A stretch of 7,756 nucleotides of DNA. It comes from Bacillota bacterium (GTDB lineage: Bacteria; Bacillota; Limnochordia; Limnochordales; ZCTH02-B6). Below, piece by piece: positions 1-6,082 of the stretch (positions are counted from its first letter, which is position 1; each line of letters begins with the position of its first letter). Under the pieces are notes generated by a model. The model searched no databases and was not told the DNA's origin. It was given only the letters and a program-made list of their open reading frames with translations. The stretch covers positions 1 to 7,756 of the forward strand of contig QGSR01000082.1 of assembly GCA_003387805.1 (NCBI GenBank), read 5' to 3'. A program made the translations under genes and the position numbers.

Positions 1-1173
1 CCCCGCCCGGATCAGGTGTTGGTCGCCTGCCGCGGCCTGGCCCCCGCGCCGCCCCCCCGGGCCCGTGTCGGCCCGGCGGGCCACGGCGTACCCCCGGGCC
101 AGCGTCGCCACCGGGCTCAGCGCGTCCAGTTTGCCCGCCGCGGCCGCCAGCGCCCGCTCCCGCTGATCCAGCATGTCGCGGGCCGCGCGGCCGGCCCGCT
201 CCTCCGCATCGTCCACCCGCTGGCGGTACTCCAGGAGGAGCTCCCCCGGCCGGGCCAGCACCGGCCGGCTCTCCAGCAGCCGCAGGCGGGCCCTGCCCTG
301 CTCGATGCGCCGCCGGACACCGCTCTGAAGCCGCTCGTACTGCCCTTGGATGTGAGCCAGCAGCGCCCGCTTGTCCGGCACCGCCATCTCCGCGGCCGCG
401 GACGGCGTAGGCGCCCGCTTGTCCGCGACGAAATCCGCGATGGTAAAGTCGGTCTCGTGGCCCACGGCCGAGATGACCGGAATCCGCGATGCGGCAATGG
501 CCCGGGCCACCCGTTCGTCGTTGAACGTCCACAGGTCCTCCAGGCTGCCGCCGCCCCGGCCCACGATCAGCACATCCACGCCGCCGTGCTCGTTCATGAG
601 CCGGATAGCGCGCACGACGCTGTCGGGTCCCTCCTCGCCCTGGACGACGGCCGGCGCGAGCAAAATCGGCATATTCGGAAAGCGGCGGCGCGTGACGCTG
701 ATGATGTCCCGCAGCGCGGCGCCCTCCGGCGACGTGACGACGCCGATGCGCCGGGGCAGCACGGGAAGCGGCCGCTTGCGTTCTTCGTCGAACAGCCCTT
801 CCGCGGCCAGTTTTTGTTTCAGCTGCTCGAAGGCCAGCGCCAGCTCGCCGTGGCCGGCGGGCACCATCTCCCGCACGTACAGCTGGTAGTCGCCCGCGGC
901 TTCGTACACGCTGACGTCGCCTTTGGCGATGACGGCTTGTCCGTCCGCGGGGCGAAAGCGGAGCCGCATGTTTTCCCGCCTGAACATGACGCAGCGCAGC
1001 CGGCTGTGCTCGTCCTTGAGGGTGAAATACATGTGGCCCGACGAATGGTGCTTGAAGTTGCTGATCTCACCCAGCACCGCGACGCCCGCCAGGCGCGGGT
1101 CGCTGGTGAGGCGCTCTTTGACCATCGCGGTCAGCTCGCGCACGCTGTAAATCTGCGGTTCCGATGCCGCCAC
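1..1173 (-). CDS. xseA: Exodeoxyribonuclease VII large subunit (3' end outside window)
   Basis: The frame reads 391 codons without a stop to the left edge, so the C-terminus is cut. An N-terminal OB-fold domain begins IYSVRELTAMVKERL, with VAVLGEISNFKHHSSGHMYF and TLKDE at about 32-55, and VYEAAGDYQLYV at about 89-100. The catalytic domain shows LKQKLAAEGLFDEERKRPLP, IGVVTSPEGAALRDI, GRGGGSLEDLWTFNDE (204-219) and GHETDFTIADFVADKRAPTP (238-257). A long Arg/Glu/Leu-rich coiled-coil region follows, and then LSPVATLARGYAV. Only the last short segment should be missing. With XseB it degrades single-stranded DNA in repair; xseB normally follows and would lie beyond the window. The start is GTG at 1173, the only start codon in frame after an upstream stop, with GGAG at 1181-1184 and a 7-base spacer. 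Confidence 0.96.
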   Translation of the reverse strand, partial: MAASEPQIYSVRELTAMVKERLTSDPRLAGVAVLGEISNFKHHSSGHMYFTLKDEHSRLRCVMFRRENMRLRFRPADGQAVIAKGDVSVYEAAGDYQLYVREMVPAGHGELALAFEQLKQKLAAEGLFDEERKRPLPVLPRRIGVVTSPEGAALRDIISVTRRRFPNMPILLAPAVVQGEEGPDSVVRAIRLMNEHGGVDVLIVGRGGGSLEDLWTFNDERVARAIAASRIPVISAVGHETDFTIADFVADKRAPTPSAAAEMAVPDKRALLAHIQGQYERLQSGVRRRIEQGRARLRLLESRPVLARPGELLLEYRQRVDDAEERAGRAARDMLDQRERALAAAAGKLDALSPVATLARGYAVARRADTGPGGRRGGQAAAGDQHLIRAG

Positions 1174-1201
1174 CTCCCCGCTCCGTCCGGCGCCGGTCCC
1201 G

Positions 1202-1372
1202 CTATCCGTCCCCCGCGCCTCCGCCCCGGGCGGCGCGGCGCTGCAGCCAGACGTCGGCGCCCGCCCCCGCCAGTACGCCCACGGTCACCCACAGAGGGTA
1301 CCCGGGCGGCGCGAAGCTCCCGATCACGAATCCCAGCGCGGCTCCTGCGGCGATTTTCCACCACATAGTCAT
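1202..1372 (-). CDS. Unrecognised small two-helix membrane protein
   Basis: The 56-residue product begins MTMWWKIAAGAALGFVIGSF. It has two predicted membrane helices (about residues 4-20 and 25-43) joined by a tight APPGYP turn, then a basic tail (LQRRAARG) ending in glycines. Many small residues spaced as GxxxG or AxxxG suggest close helix packing. I do not recognise the family. Evidence that it is real includes clear hydrophobic helices with positive charges after the second, a GGGGAGG site five bases before ATG 1372, and a position inside a co-directional operon. A longer form starting at ATG 1411 (69 residues, adding MRRIVIHQTGEVP) also has a ribosome site (AGGAG at 1417-1421, five bases away). 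It lies 110 bases after the TsaD-like gene and 28 bases before xseA. The function is unknown. Confidence 0.68.
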   Translation of the reverse strand: MTMWWKIAAGAALGFVIGSFAPPGYPLWVTVGVLAGAGADVWLQRRAARGGGAGDG

Positions 1373-1403
1373 CGGCACCTCCCCGGTTTGGTGGATGACT
1401 ATG
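1364..1403 (-). promoter_or_regulatory. Predicted start-codon-sequestering hairpin of the miniprotein gene
   Basis: A perfect 10-bp inverted repeat, catagtcatc (1364-1373) and gatgactatg (1394-1403), is separated by 20 bases. In the RNA the downstream arm contains both candidate start codons (AUG at 1372 and at 1366). The loop carries the ribosome site GGGGAGG (1378-1384). Unlike its surroundings the stem is not GC-saturated, which makes a chance match from base composition less likely. Folding would hide the start codons, while ribosomes entering from an upstream in-frame AUG at 1411 would melt it. Confidence 0.5.
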
Positions 1404-1447
1404 CGGCGCATGCGGACTCCTATGCCGCGGCGGACGTCTTTTCCCGG

Positions 1448-1482
1448 ACCGCGCCCCGCGCGGCGCCGGCCGCGCCCGCGGT
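1448..1482 (-). repeat. Compound GC-rich palindrome directly after the TsaD-like stop codon
   Basis: An outer 6-bp arm pair (accgcg at 1448-1453, cgcggt at 1477-1482) encloses an inner 7-bp hairpin (gcgcggc at 1458-1464, gccgcgc at 1469-1475) with a 4-base loop. It begins immediately after the TGA at 1483-1485. The transcript lacks a U-tract after it, so it is not a standard intrinsic terminator. It may protect the 3' end of the upstream message or slow the polymerase. Confidence 0.55.
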
Positions 1483-2574
1483 TCAGCGCTGTTCGCCCGG
1501 CGAGCCCAGCCACACGGCGCCGGCCAGCGCGACGCCGATGGCGTTGTCGACGCTGCAGCGCGGCGCAGCGAAAACGCAGCGCACGCCCAGCGGTGAGAGG
1601 GTCTCGGACAGCCGCCGGCGCAGCGCCTGGTTGGCCATGACGCCGCCCACGCCCAGAAACAGCGCGGGGGCACCTTCCGCCAGCACCTGGGCCGCCCAGC
1701 GCGACAAGCTGGCCGCGACGCACTCCTGGACCGCCGCGGCCACGTCCGCGGCCGCCACCCCCCGCTCCGTCAGCCGGGCCGCGGCCGTGTCGGGCCCGGA
1801 GAAGCTCAGGCGATGCCCGCGCACCGCCACCGGCAGCGGCGCCGCAGCCGGATCACCCTCGGCGGCCAGCCGCTCCAGATGGGGACCCGCGGGAAAGGGC
1901 AGTCCCAGGCGCACGCCCGCCCGGTCGATGAACTGCCCCGCGTACAGATCCTCCGACGCCGCCAGGGATTCGACGATCCAGCGGGCCGAAGCAAACGGCT
2001 CTTCCGGCCCGTCGCCGGCCCGCCGCGTCCGCCGGGCCCGCAGCAGCTCCGTGGTGCCGCCCGATGCGTGCAGGACGACCACGTCGTCCACGTCGCGCCA
2101 CAAAGCCGCGGCGGCGCCGTCCGCTTCGGTCCCCCCGGGCGCCGCCGACCACAGTCCCGCCCAAATATGGCCGTCCTGATGGGAAACGTCGATGAAGGGA
2201 ACGCCGTGCCACGCGGCCAGGGCCCGGGCGAAGCCGGCGCCGGCCCGGAAGACGGGCATGTACGAGTCGGGCCGGGACCGCGGCGCGACGCTGGCCGCCA
2301 CGGCCGCCAAAGGCAGCGCCCCGCCGCCCGGGCTCGCCGCGCCGGCGGACGCTGCCAACCAGGCCGCGGCGTCGGCCGCGGCGGCCTCCAGCAGCTCCGG
2401 CAAGCGGGTGACGTGCTGAAACACCGCGTCGGACTGGCGCAAGCCGCGCCGGCCCGCGGGCACCGCCAGCACCTGCCGGCGGTCGCTGACCAGCCGGCCG
2501 TCCACGGTCACCACGGCCACGGAAGTCGTGTACGCGCTGGTGTCGACTCCCAGCACCAAACGGTCTTCGCTCAT
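1483..2574 (-). CDS. TsaD/Kae1-family paralog (older name: O-sialoglycoprotein endopeptidase-like), function unknown
   Basis: The 363-residue product has the ASKHA fold pattern of TsaD/Kae1. It shows an N-terminal phosphate-binding segment (LVLGVDTSAYTTSVAVVTVD), an HxxxH metal motif (SHQDGHIWAG, H132 and H136), SGGTTELL (171-178), YAGQFIDRAGVRLGLPFPAG, RLSFSG, GVGGVMANQALRRRL, and SVDNAIGVALAGA with D343 as the likely third metal ligand. True TsaD makes threonylcarbamoyl-adenosine on tRNA together with TsaB and TsaE. This protein departs from it at family motifs: DTSAYTTS in place of ETSCD(E/D)T, SGGTT in place of SGGHT, and GQFID in place of GEAFDK. The segment RQSDAVFQHVTRLPELLEA also differs. 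Such paralogs are found beside nusB/xseA in other Firmicutes, and I would not call this one tsaD. It is translationally coupled to nusB by an ATGA overlap. Metal and nucleotide binding are likely; the substrate is unknown. Confidence 0.85.
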   Translation of the reverse strand: MSEDRLVLGVDTSAYTTSVAVVTVDGRLVSDRRQVLAVPAGRRGLRQSDAVFQHVTRLPELLEAAAADAAAWLAASAGAASPGGGALPLAAVAASVAPRSRPDSYMPVFRAGAGFARALAAWHGVPFIDVSHQDGHIWAGLWSAAPGGTEADGAAAALWRDVDDVVVLHASGGTTELLRARRTRRAGDGPEEPFASARWIVESLAASEDLYAGQFIDRAGVRLGLPFPAGPHLERLAAEGDPAAAPLPVAVRGHRLSFSGPDTAAARLTERGVAAADVAAAVQECVAASLSRWAAQVLAEGAPALFLGVGGVMANQALRRRLSETLSPLGVRCVFAAPRCSVDNAIGVALAGAVWLGSPGEQR

Positions 2575-2984
2575 GGCTCTTCCGCGGCGCGGCGCCGCAC
2601 CAGCTCGCCCAAAATGCCGTTGACGAACTTGCCCGATTCGGCCTCGCCGTACTTTTTCGCCAGCTCCACCGCTTCGTTCACCGCGACGCTGTCGGGAATG
2701 TCCGGCCGATGCAAAATTTCGTAGACGGCCAGCCGCAAGATGTTGCGGTCCACCGCCGCCATGCGCTGCACGGTCCAGTCCACCGCCAGCCCGGAGATGA
2801 CCGCGTCGCTTTCGTCTCTGTGCGCCAGCGCGCCCTCGGCCAGCTCCCGCGCAAAAGCCGCGTGCTGAGGCGCCAGGTCGGCTTCGGCCAGCACGTCCTC
2901 CAGCACGCGCTCCAGCGGGATCTTCCCCAGATCCACGGCGAACAGCGCTTTCAGCACGGCTTCGCGGGCCAGCCGCCGGCTCAC
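2571..2984 (-). CDS. nusB: Transcription antitermination factor NusB
   Basis: The 137-residue product is all-helical in pattern with family motifs throughout: SRRLAREAVLKALFAVDLG at the N-terminus, RMAAVDRNILRLAVYEIL at about 74-91, and AVNEAVELAKKYGEAESGKF followed by VNGILGEL near the C-terminus. NusB binds NusE (ribosomal protein S10) and boxA RNA, supporting antitermination on rRNA operons. The start is GTG at 2984, eight bases after GAGGAG at 2993-2998. An alternative GTG at 2993 adds three residues and has no room for a ribosome site. The ribosome site overlaps the DUF2273 stop codon. The stop overlaps the ATG of the next gene (ATGA), suggesting translational coupling. Confidence 0.96.
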   Translation of the reverse strand: MSRRLAREAVLKALFAVDLGKIPLERVLEDVLAEADLAPQHAAFARELAEGALAHRDESDAVISGLAVDWTVQRMAAVDRNILRLAVYEILHRPDIPDSVAVNEAVELAKKYGEAESGKFVNGILGELVRRRAAEEP

Positions 2985-2996
2985 GACGACCACTCC

Positions 2997-3221
2997 TCAG
3001 CGCCGGCGCCGCACGAGTATGTCATACAGTCCGTCCCAGCCTTCACGATCAACCAGCGCGCCGATGAAAAAGCCGGCCGCGACGAAGGCCGCCGCCAGCA
3101 TGCCTCTCCAGAATCCGTAGCGGATGACGAGCCAGCCCAGAATGAGCCCGAACACCGCCCCCACGATCTTGCCCTTATGCTCCAGAAACGCTGCAAGGAG
3201 CCCCTCGCGGTCCGTCGTCAT
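2997..3221 (-). CDS. DUF2273 family small membrane protein
   Basis: The 74-residue product has two predicted membrane helices (about residues 17-34 and 38-57) separated by RYGFWRG, a charged N-terminus, and a C-terminal tail ending in four arginines. Size, topology and the GKIVGAVFGLILGW and FVAAGFFIGALVDR segments fit DUF2273 proteins. These occur with Asp23 and AmaP genes, as here; their molecular role is not established. The start is ATG at 3221 with GAGGAG about nine bases upstream. That site is next to the AmaP-like stop, and the gap between the genes is 13 bases. Its stop codon overlaps the ribosome site of nusB. Confidence 0.88.
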   Translation of the reverse strand: MTTDREGLLAAFLEHKGKIVGAVFGLILGWLVIRYGFWRGMLAAAFVAAGFFIGALVDREGWDGLYDILVRRRR

Positions 3222-3234
3222 GGCCGGTCGCTCC

Positions 3235-3774
3235 TCACTCCACCCGGGCCTTGTGCCCGGACGCGATGTTGCGCACCGCGACGCTGACCCGCCCCACGGG
3301 CACGCCCACCACGTCCTGTACGTGCCGGGTGACGCGCTGTTGAACCTCCGCGGCCAGCTCGGGCACCGGCCGCTCGGACGTCACCAGCACCGAAAGGTCC
3401 ACCGTCAGCCGGCCCTCTTCCTGGCCCAGGCGCGTCGTCGCCTCCCGCACGCCCCGGATGGAGGAGGCGGCCTGAAGCACCAGCGACTCCACCGCCCGCA
3501 GCGAGACCGACACGTCCCCCAGCTCGCCGGGCAAGGCGATGTTCCCGGGCTCGGTCTCCCGCTGTCCCGCCAGGGCCAGCAAGTAGACGCCCACGGCCGC
3601 CGCCAGCAGGCCCGTCAGCGCGCTCTCCAGGCGCGCCGCGCCCCGGGCGGCCATGATGACATCGACCGCCCACAGCACGCCGTTCCAGCCGGCGGCCAGA
3701 CTCAGCGCCGCCACGCCGAACGCCAGCGCCAGCAGCGCCGCCAACGCAATGACGAACCGGTCCATTACCCGCAT
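3235..3774 (-). CDS. amaP: AmaP-like membrane protein with C-terminal Asp23-type domain
   Basis: The 179-residue product has two predicted membrane helices (about residues 5-29 and 51-70). A soluble C-terminal region at about 86-170 resembles a degenerate Asp23 domain (VSLRAVESLVLQAASSIRGV, LTVDLSVLV, AAEVQQRVTRHVQDVVGVPV, RVSVAVRNI). This is the AmaP architecture (alkaline shock response membrane anchor), known in Staphylococcus to tether Asp23 to the membrane. The start chosen is ATG at 3774, four bases past the stop of the Asp23-like gene. It has no good ribosome site, so it probably depends on coupled re-initiation; ATG at 3765 is also possible. The frame is open to 3822, but that start would add 16 hydrophilic residues overlapping the upstream gene. 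A role in recruiting the Asp23-like neighbour to the membrane is inferred. Confidence 0.85.
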   Translation of the reverse strand: MRVMDRFVIALAALLALAFGVAALSLAAGWNGVLWAVDVIMAARGAARLESALTGLLAAAVGVYLLALAGQRETEPGNIALPGELGDVSVSLRAVESLVLQAASSIRGVREATTRLGQEEGRLTVDLSVLVTSERPVPELAAEVQQRVTRHVQDVVGVPVGRVSVAVRNIASGHKARVE

Positions 3775-3778
3775 GGCA

Positions 3779-4168
3779 CTACTTGACCCGGGGATCCTCG
3801 GGCTGCTCCTCCGCTTGCGCAAAATGCACGCCCTGCACGTGGACGTTGACTTCGACCACCTGCAAGCCGGTCATGCTCTCCACGGCCCGCTTGACGTTTT
3901 CCTGGATCTTCCACGCCACTTCGGGGATGCGCACGCCATAGTCAACGATGATGGACAAGTCCACCGCGGCCTGCTCCTCCCCCACTTCGACGCGGACGCC
4001 TTTGGACAGGTTCTTGCGGCCCAGCATCTCCGCGACGCCGCTCGCGATGCCGCCGCTCATGCCCGCGACGCCTTCCACTTCCGTCGCGGCCAGCCCGGCC
4101 ACGATGGAAACGACCTCGTTCGCAATCCGAATTTCGCCCAGGTCACTGCGTTCCGCCGCATTCGACAC
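3779..4168 (-). CDS. Asp23/Gls24 family protein (YqhY-like)
   Basis: The product is about 129 residues (134 if it starts at the ATG at 4183) and is soluble with no membrane segment. It shows the Asp23 family layout: LGEIRIANEVVSIVAGLAA, then VEGVAGMSGGIASGVAEMLG, then a beta-rich part (VRVEVGEEQAAVDLSIIVDYG), and finally VAWKIQENVKRAVESMTGLQ with VVEVNVHVQGV. In B. subtilis the paralog in this same place beside accBC is YqhY, whose loss is tied genetically to acetyl-CoA carboxylase activity. In Staphylococcus, Asp23 is an envelope-stress protein held at the membrane by AmaP. Both contexts apply here, since accC is immediately upstream and an AmaP-like gene starts four bases after its stop. 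The biochemical activity is unknown. yqhY/asp23 naming would follow synteny. Confidence 0.92.
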   Translation of the reverse strand: MSNAAERSDLGEIRIANEVVSIVAGLAATEVEGVAGMSGGIASGVAEMLGRKNLSKGVRVEVGEEQAAVDLSIIVDYGVRIPEVAWKIQENVKRAVESMTGLQVVEVNVHVQGVHFAQAEEQPEDPRVK

Positions 4169-4176
4169 GTGTATCG

Positions 4177-4181
4177 CCTCC
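4177..4181 (-). promoter_or_regulatory. Ribosome binding site favouring the GTG start of the Asp23-like gene
   Basis: GGAGG lies 8 bases before GTG at 4168. The competing in-frame ATG at 4183 has only AAGG one base away, which is too close to work well. The shorter start is therefore preferred; the proteins differ by five residues. Confidence 0.6.
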
Positions 4182-4189
4182 ATGCCTTG

Positions 4190-5542
4190 TTACGACGCGC
4201 TCAACAGCCGGCGCCGCTCGATGAAATCGGTGGACAGCTCGCCCCGCTGAAACGCTTCGTCGTCCATCAGCTTCAGGTGGAACTCAATGTTCGTCTGAAT
4301 GCCCTCGACCACCAGATCGTGCAGCGCCGCCCGGCAGCGGGCGATGGCCTCGGCCCGGTCGCGGCCGTGCACGATGAGCTTGGCAAACATCGGGTCGTAA
4401 TACGGCGACACCAGCGCGCCGCTGTACACGCCGGAGTCGAAGCGGACCCCCGGACCGCCCGGCGCGTGGAGGAGCGTGATGCGTCCCGGCGACGGCATAA
4501 AGTTGCGGTCCGGAATTTCCGCGTTGATGCGGCATTCGATGGCGTGCCCGTTCCAGGCGATGTCTTCCTGCTTCCACGGCAGCGGCTGGCCCGCGGCGAT
4601 CAAAATCTGCTGCTTCACGAGGTCGATGCCCGTCACCATCTCGGTGACCGGGTGCTCCACCTGAATGCGGGTGTTCATTTCGAGGAAATAAAAGTTGCCG
4701 TCCTCGTCCAGCAGAAACTCCACGGTGCCCGCGTTCATGTAGCCCACCGCCCGGGCCGCCCGCACGGCCGCTTCGCCCATGGCCGCCCGCAGCTCGGGCG
4801 TCACCGCCGGCGACGGCGACTCCTCCACCAGCTTCTGGTGGCGGCGCTGGATGGAGCACTCGCGCTCGCCCAGATGGATGACGTTGCCGTGCTCGTCGGC
4901 CAGCACCTGGATTTCCACGTGGCGCGGGCGAAGGATGGCTTTTTCGATGTACACCTCGGGGCTGCCGAAGGCCGCCTGCGCTTCGGTCCGGGCCACCTGG
5001 AACGCCTGGGCCAGCTGCTCGGAATGGTGCACGACCCGCATGCCCATGCCGCCGCCCCCCGCGGCGGCTTTGATAAGGACGGGATAGCCGATCTCCTCGG
5101 CGACGGCCGCGGCTTCGTGGACGTCGGCCACGGGCCCGTTGCTGCCGGGGATGACCGGCACGCCCGCGGCCCGCACCGTCTCCTTGGCCGCGGCTTTGTC
5201 GCCCATGCGCTCGATGCTCTCGGGCGCGGGCCCGATGAACTTCATGCCGTGGCCCGCCACGATTTCGGCGAAGTGGGCCTGCTCGGACAAATAGCCGTAG
5301 CCCGGGTGGATCGCGTCCACGCCCGCCAGCACCGCCGTGCTCATGATATTAGGGATGTTAAGATAGCTCTGCGAAGACGGCGGCGGGCCGACGCAGTACG
5401 CCTCGTCGGCCAGAAGAACGTGAAGCGACTCCCGGTCGGCCTCCGAGTAGATGGCCACGGTGCCGATGCCCAGCTCACGGCAGGCCCGGATGACGCGCAC
5501 CGCGATTTCGCCGCGGTTGGCGATGAGCACTTTTTCAAACAA
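4190..5542 (-). CDS. accC: Acetyl-CoA carboxylase, biotin carboxylase subunit
   Basis: The 450-residue product has the normal full length. It performs the ATP- and bicarbonate-dependent carboxylation of biotin on AccB, the first half-reaction of acetyl-CoA carboxylase. The N-terminal domain begins [20 protein letters not shown]. The ATP-grasp domain shows K116, K158, the glycine-rich loop AGGGGMG (161-167), H208 and K237 (RRHQKLVEE). Metal-binding glutamates are E275 and E288, and the catalytic segment [15 protein letters not shown] includes R292 and E296. R338 (IECRIN) and the C-terminal biotin-carboxylase domain ([18 protein letters not shown]) follow. No key residue appears to be missing. 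The start is TTG at 5542 with a G-rich ribosome site upstream. It follows accB by 21 bases and ends about 20 bases before the Asp23-like gene. Confidence 0.97.
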   Translation of the reverse strand: MFEKVLIANRGEIAVRVIRACRELGIGTVAIYSEADRESLHVLLADEAYCVGPPPSSQSYLNIPNIMSTAVLAGVDAIHPGYGYLSEQAHFAEIVAGHGMKFIGPAPESIERMGDKAAAKETVRAAGVPVIPGSNGPVADVHEAAAVAEEIGYPVLIKAAAGGGGMGMRVVHHSEQLAQAFQVARTEAQAAFGSPEVYIEKAILRPRHVEIQVLADEHGNVIHLGERECSIQRRHQKLVEESPSPAVTPELRAAMGEAAVRAARAVGYMNAGTVEFLLDEDGNFYFLEMNTRIQVEHPVTEMVTGIDLVKQQILIAAGQPLPWKQEDIAWNGHAIECRINAEIPDRNFMPSPGRITLLHAPGGPGVRFDSGVYSGALVSPYYDPMFAKLIVHGRDRAEAIARCRAALHDLVVEGIQTNIEFHLKLMDDEAFQRGELSTDFIERRRLLSAS

Positions 5543-5563
5543 AGCTTGTCCCCCCGACCGGGC

Positions 5564-6022
5564 TCACACTTTCTCGATGACGAAAAGCGGCTGCCCGTAC
5601 TCCACCGGCTGCGCGTTCTCCACCAGAATCTCCTTGATCCGGCCGGAGACTTCGGCTTCGATCTCGTTCATGAGCTTCATCGCCTCGATGATGCACAGAG
5701 GCTGGCCCACTTCGACGACGTCGCCCACTTTGACGTACGGATCCGCGTCCGGCGCGGGCGCCCGGTAGAAGGTGCCCACCATGGGCGCCGTGACCACGGT
5801 GGTGTCGGACGCCGCGGCGGGCTGCTCCTGCGCAGGCGCCTGGGGCGCCGGAACGGGTGCGGGCGCCGCCACGGGCGCGGCGGGCTGCACGACGGGCGCG
5901 GCCGCCGCGGCCTGGGCGCCTTGCCGGATGGAGACTTTGAATTCGTCCGTTTCGAGCTCGAACTCGACTACGTCCGTGCCCTGCAAGATGTCGATGAGCT
6001 GCTTTATCTGCTCGAGATTCAA
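5564..6022 (-). CDS. accB: Biotin carboxyl carrier protein of acetyl-CoA carboxylase
   Basis: The 152-residue product matches bacterial BCCP. The conserved N-terminal segment ([20 protein letters not shown]) and a short beta hairpin to about residue 34 are followed by an Ala/Pro-rich linker at about 37-71. A biotinyl domain covers about residues 76-151. The biotin-attachment motif EAMKLMNEI places the biotinylated lysine at residue 116, and [20 protein letters not shown] is the usual lead-in. It carries biotin between biotin carboxylase (AccC) and the carboxyltransferase (AccA/AccD, not in this window) in making malonyl-CoA for fatty-acid synthesis. The start is an uncommon TTG, chosen from the strong ribosome site and the family N-terminus. 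accC follows after 21 bases, so the two are almost certainly co-transcribed. Confidence 0.96.
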   Translation of the reverse strand: MNLEQIKQLIDILQGTDVVEFELETDEFKVSIRQGAQAAAAAPVVQPAAPVAAPAPVPAPQAPAQEQPAAASDTTVVTAPMVGTFYRAPAPDADPYVKVGDVVEVGQPLCIIEAMKLMNEIEAEVSGRIKEILVENAQPVEYGQPLFVIEKV

Positions 6023-6030
6023 AGAGCGTT

Positions 6031-6037
6031 CCTCCTT
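6031..6037 (-). promoter_or_regulatory. Ribosome binding site that fixes the accB TTG start
   Basis: AAGGAGG sits 8 bases upstream of a TTG at 6022. The frame is open further upstream to 6082, but the conserved BCCP N-terminus ([12 protein letters not shown]) begins right after this TTG, so this site selects the true start. Confidence 0.8.
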
Positions 6038-6053
6038 GGCAGTCCTCCCCGTT

Positions 6054-6082
6054 ATCTTACCTCCCTGACGAAACGCCGTCAA
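6054..6082 (-). promoter_or_regulatory. Predicted sigma-A-type promoter for accBC, overlapping the spoIIIAH 3' end
   Basis: On the minus strand, TTGACG (6082-6077) is followed by exactly 17 bases and then TAAGAT (6059-6054). The -35 box matches TTGACA at 5 of 6 bases and the -10 box matches TATAAT at 4 of 6. The -10 box contains the spoIIIAH stop codon. A start point near 6047 would leave a leader of about 25 bases before accB. This would let the housekeeping accBC genes be expressed independently of the sporulation-specific spoIIIA transcript. It is a pattern match only. Confidence 0.5.

Noticed and set aside
16..1368. 450-codon open frame on the plus strand opposite xseA
   Set aside because: It is Arg/Pro/His-rich low-complexity sequence with no domain pattern, while the minus strand encodes unmistakable XseA. 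It is a composition shadow.
1441..1482. Intrinsic terminator after the TsaD-like gene
   Set aside because: The T-run (1439-1443) appears as A residues in the minus-strand transcript, downstream of the palindrome, so there is no U-tract for minus-strand genes. No plus-strand gene ends here.
1202..1723. Long form of the miniprotein frame, reaching back into the TsaD-like gene
   Set aside because: The extra N-terminal part is Arg/Gly/Ala-rich shadow sequence overlapping a conserved gene. Only the section from 1411 or 1372 onward has ribosome sites and membrane helices.
1813..2724. 303-codon plus-strand open frame opposite the TsaD-like gene and nusB
   Set aside because: There is no recognisable protein pattern, and it runs across two conserved minus-strand genes.
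3775..3822. A 16-residue N-terminal extension of the AmaP-like protein
   Set aside because: It is hydrophilic, overlaps the upstream Asp23-like gene and precedes a natural ATG next to the first membrane helix.
6023..6082. A 20-residue N-terminal extension of AccB
   Set aside because: It would overlap the end of spoIIIAH. The strong AAGGAGG site and the conserved BCCP N-terminus point to TTG at 6022.
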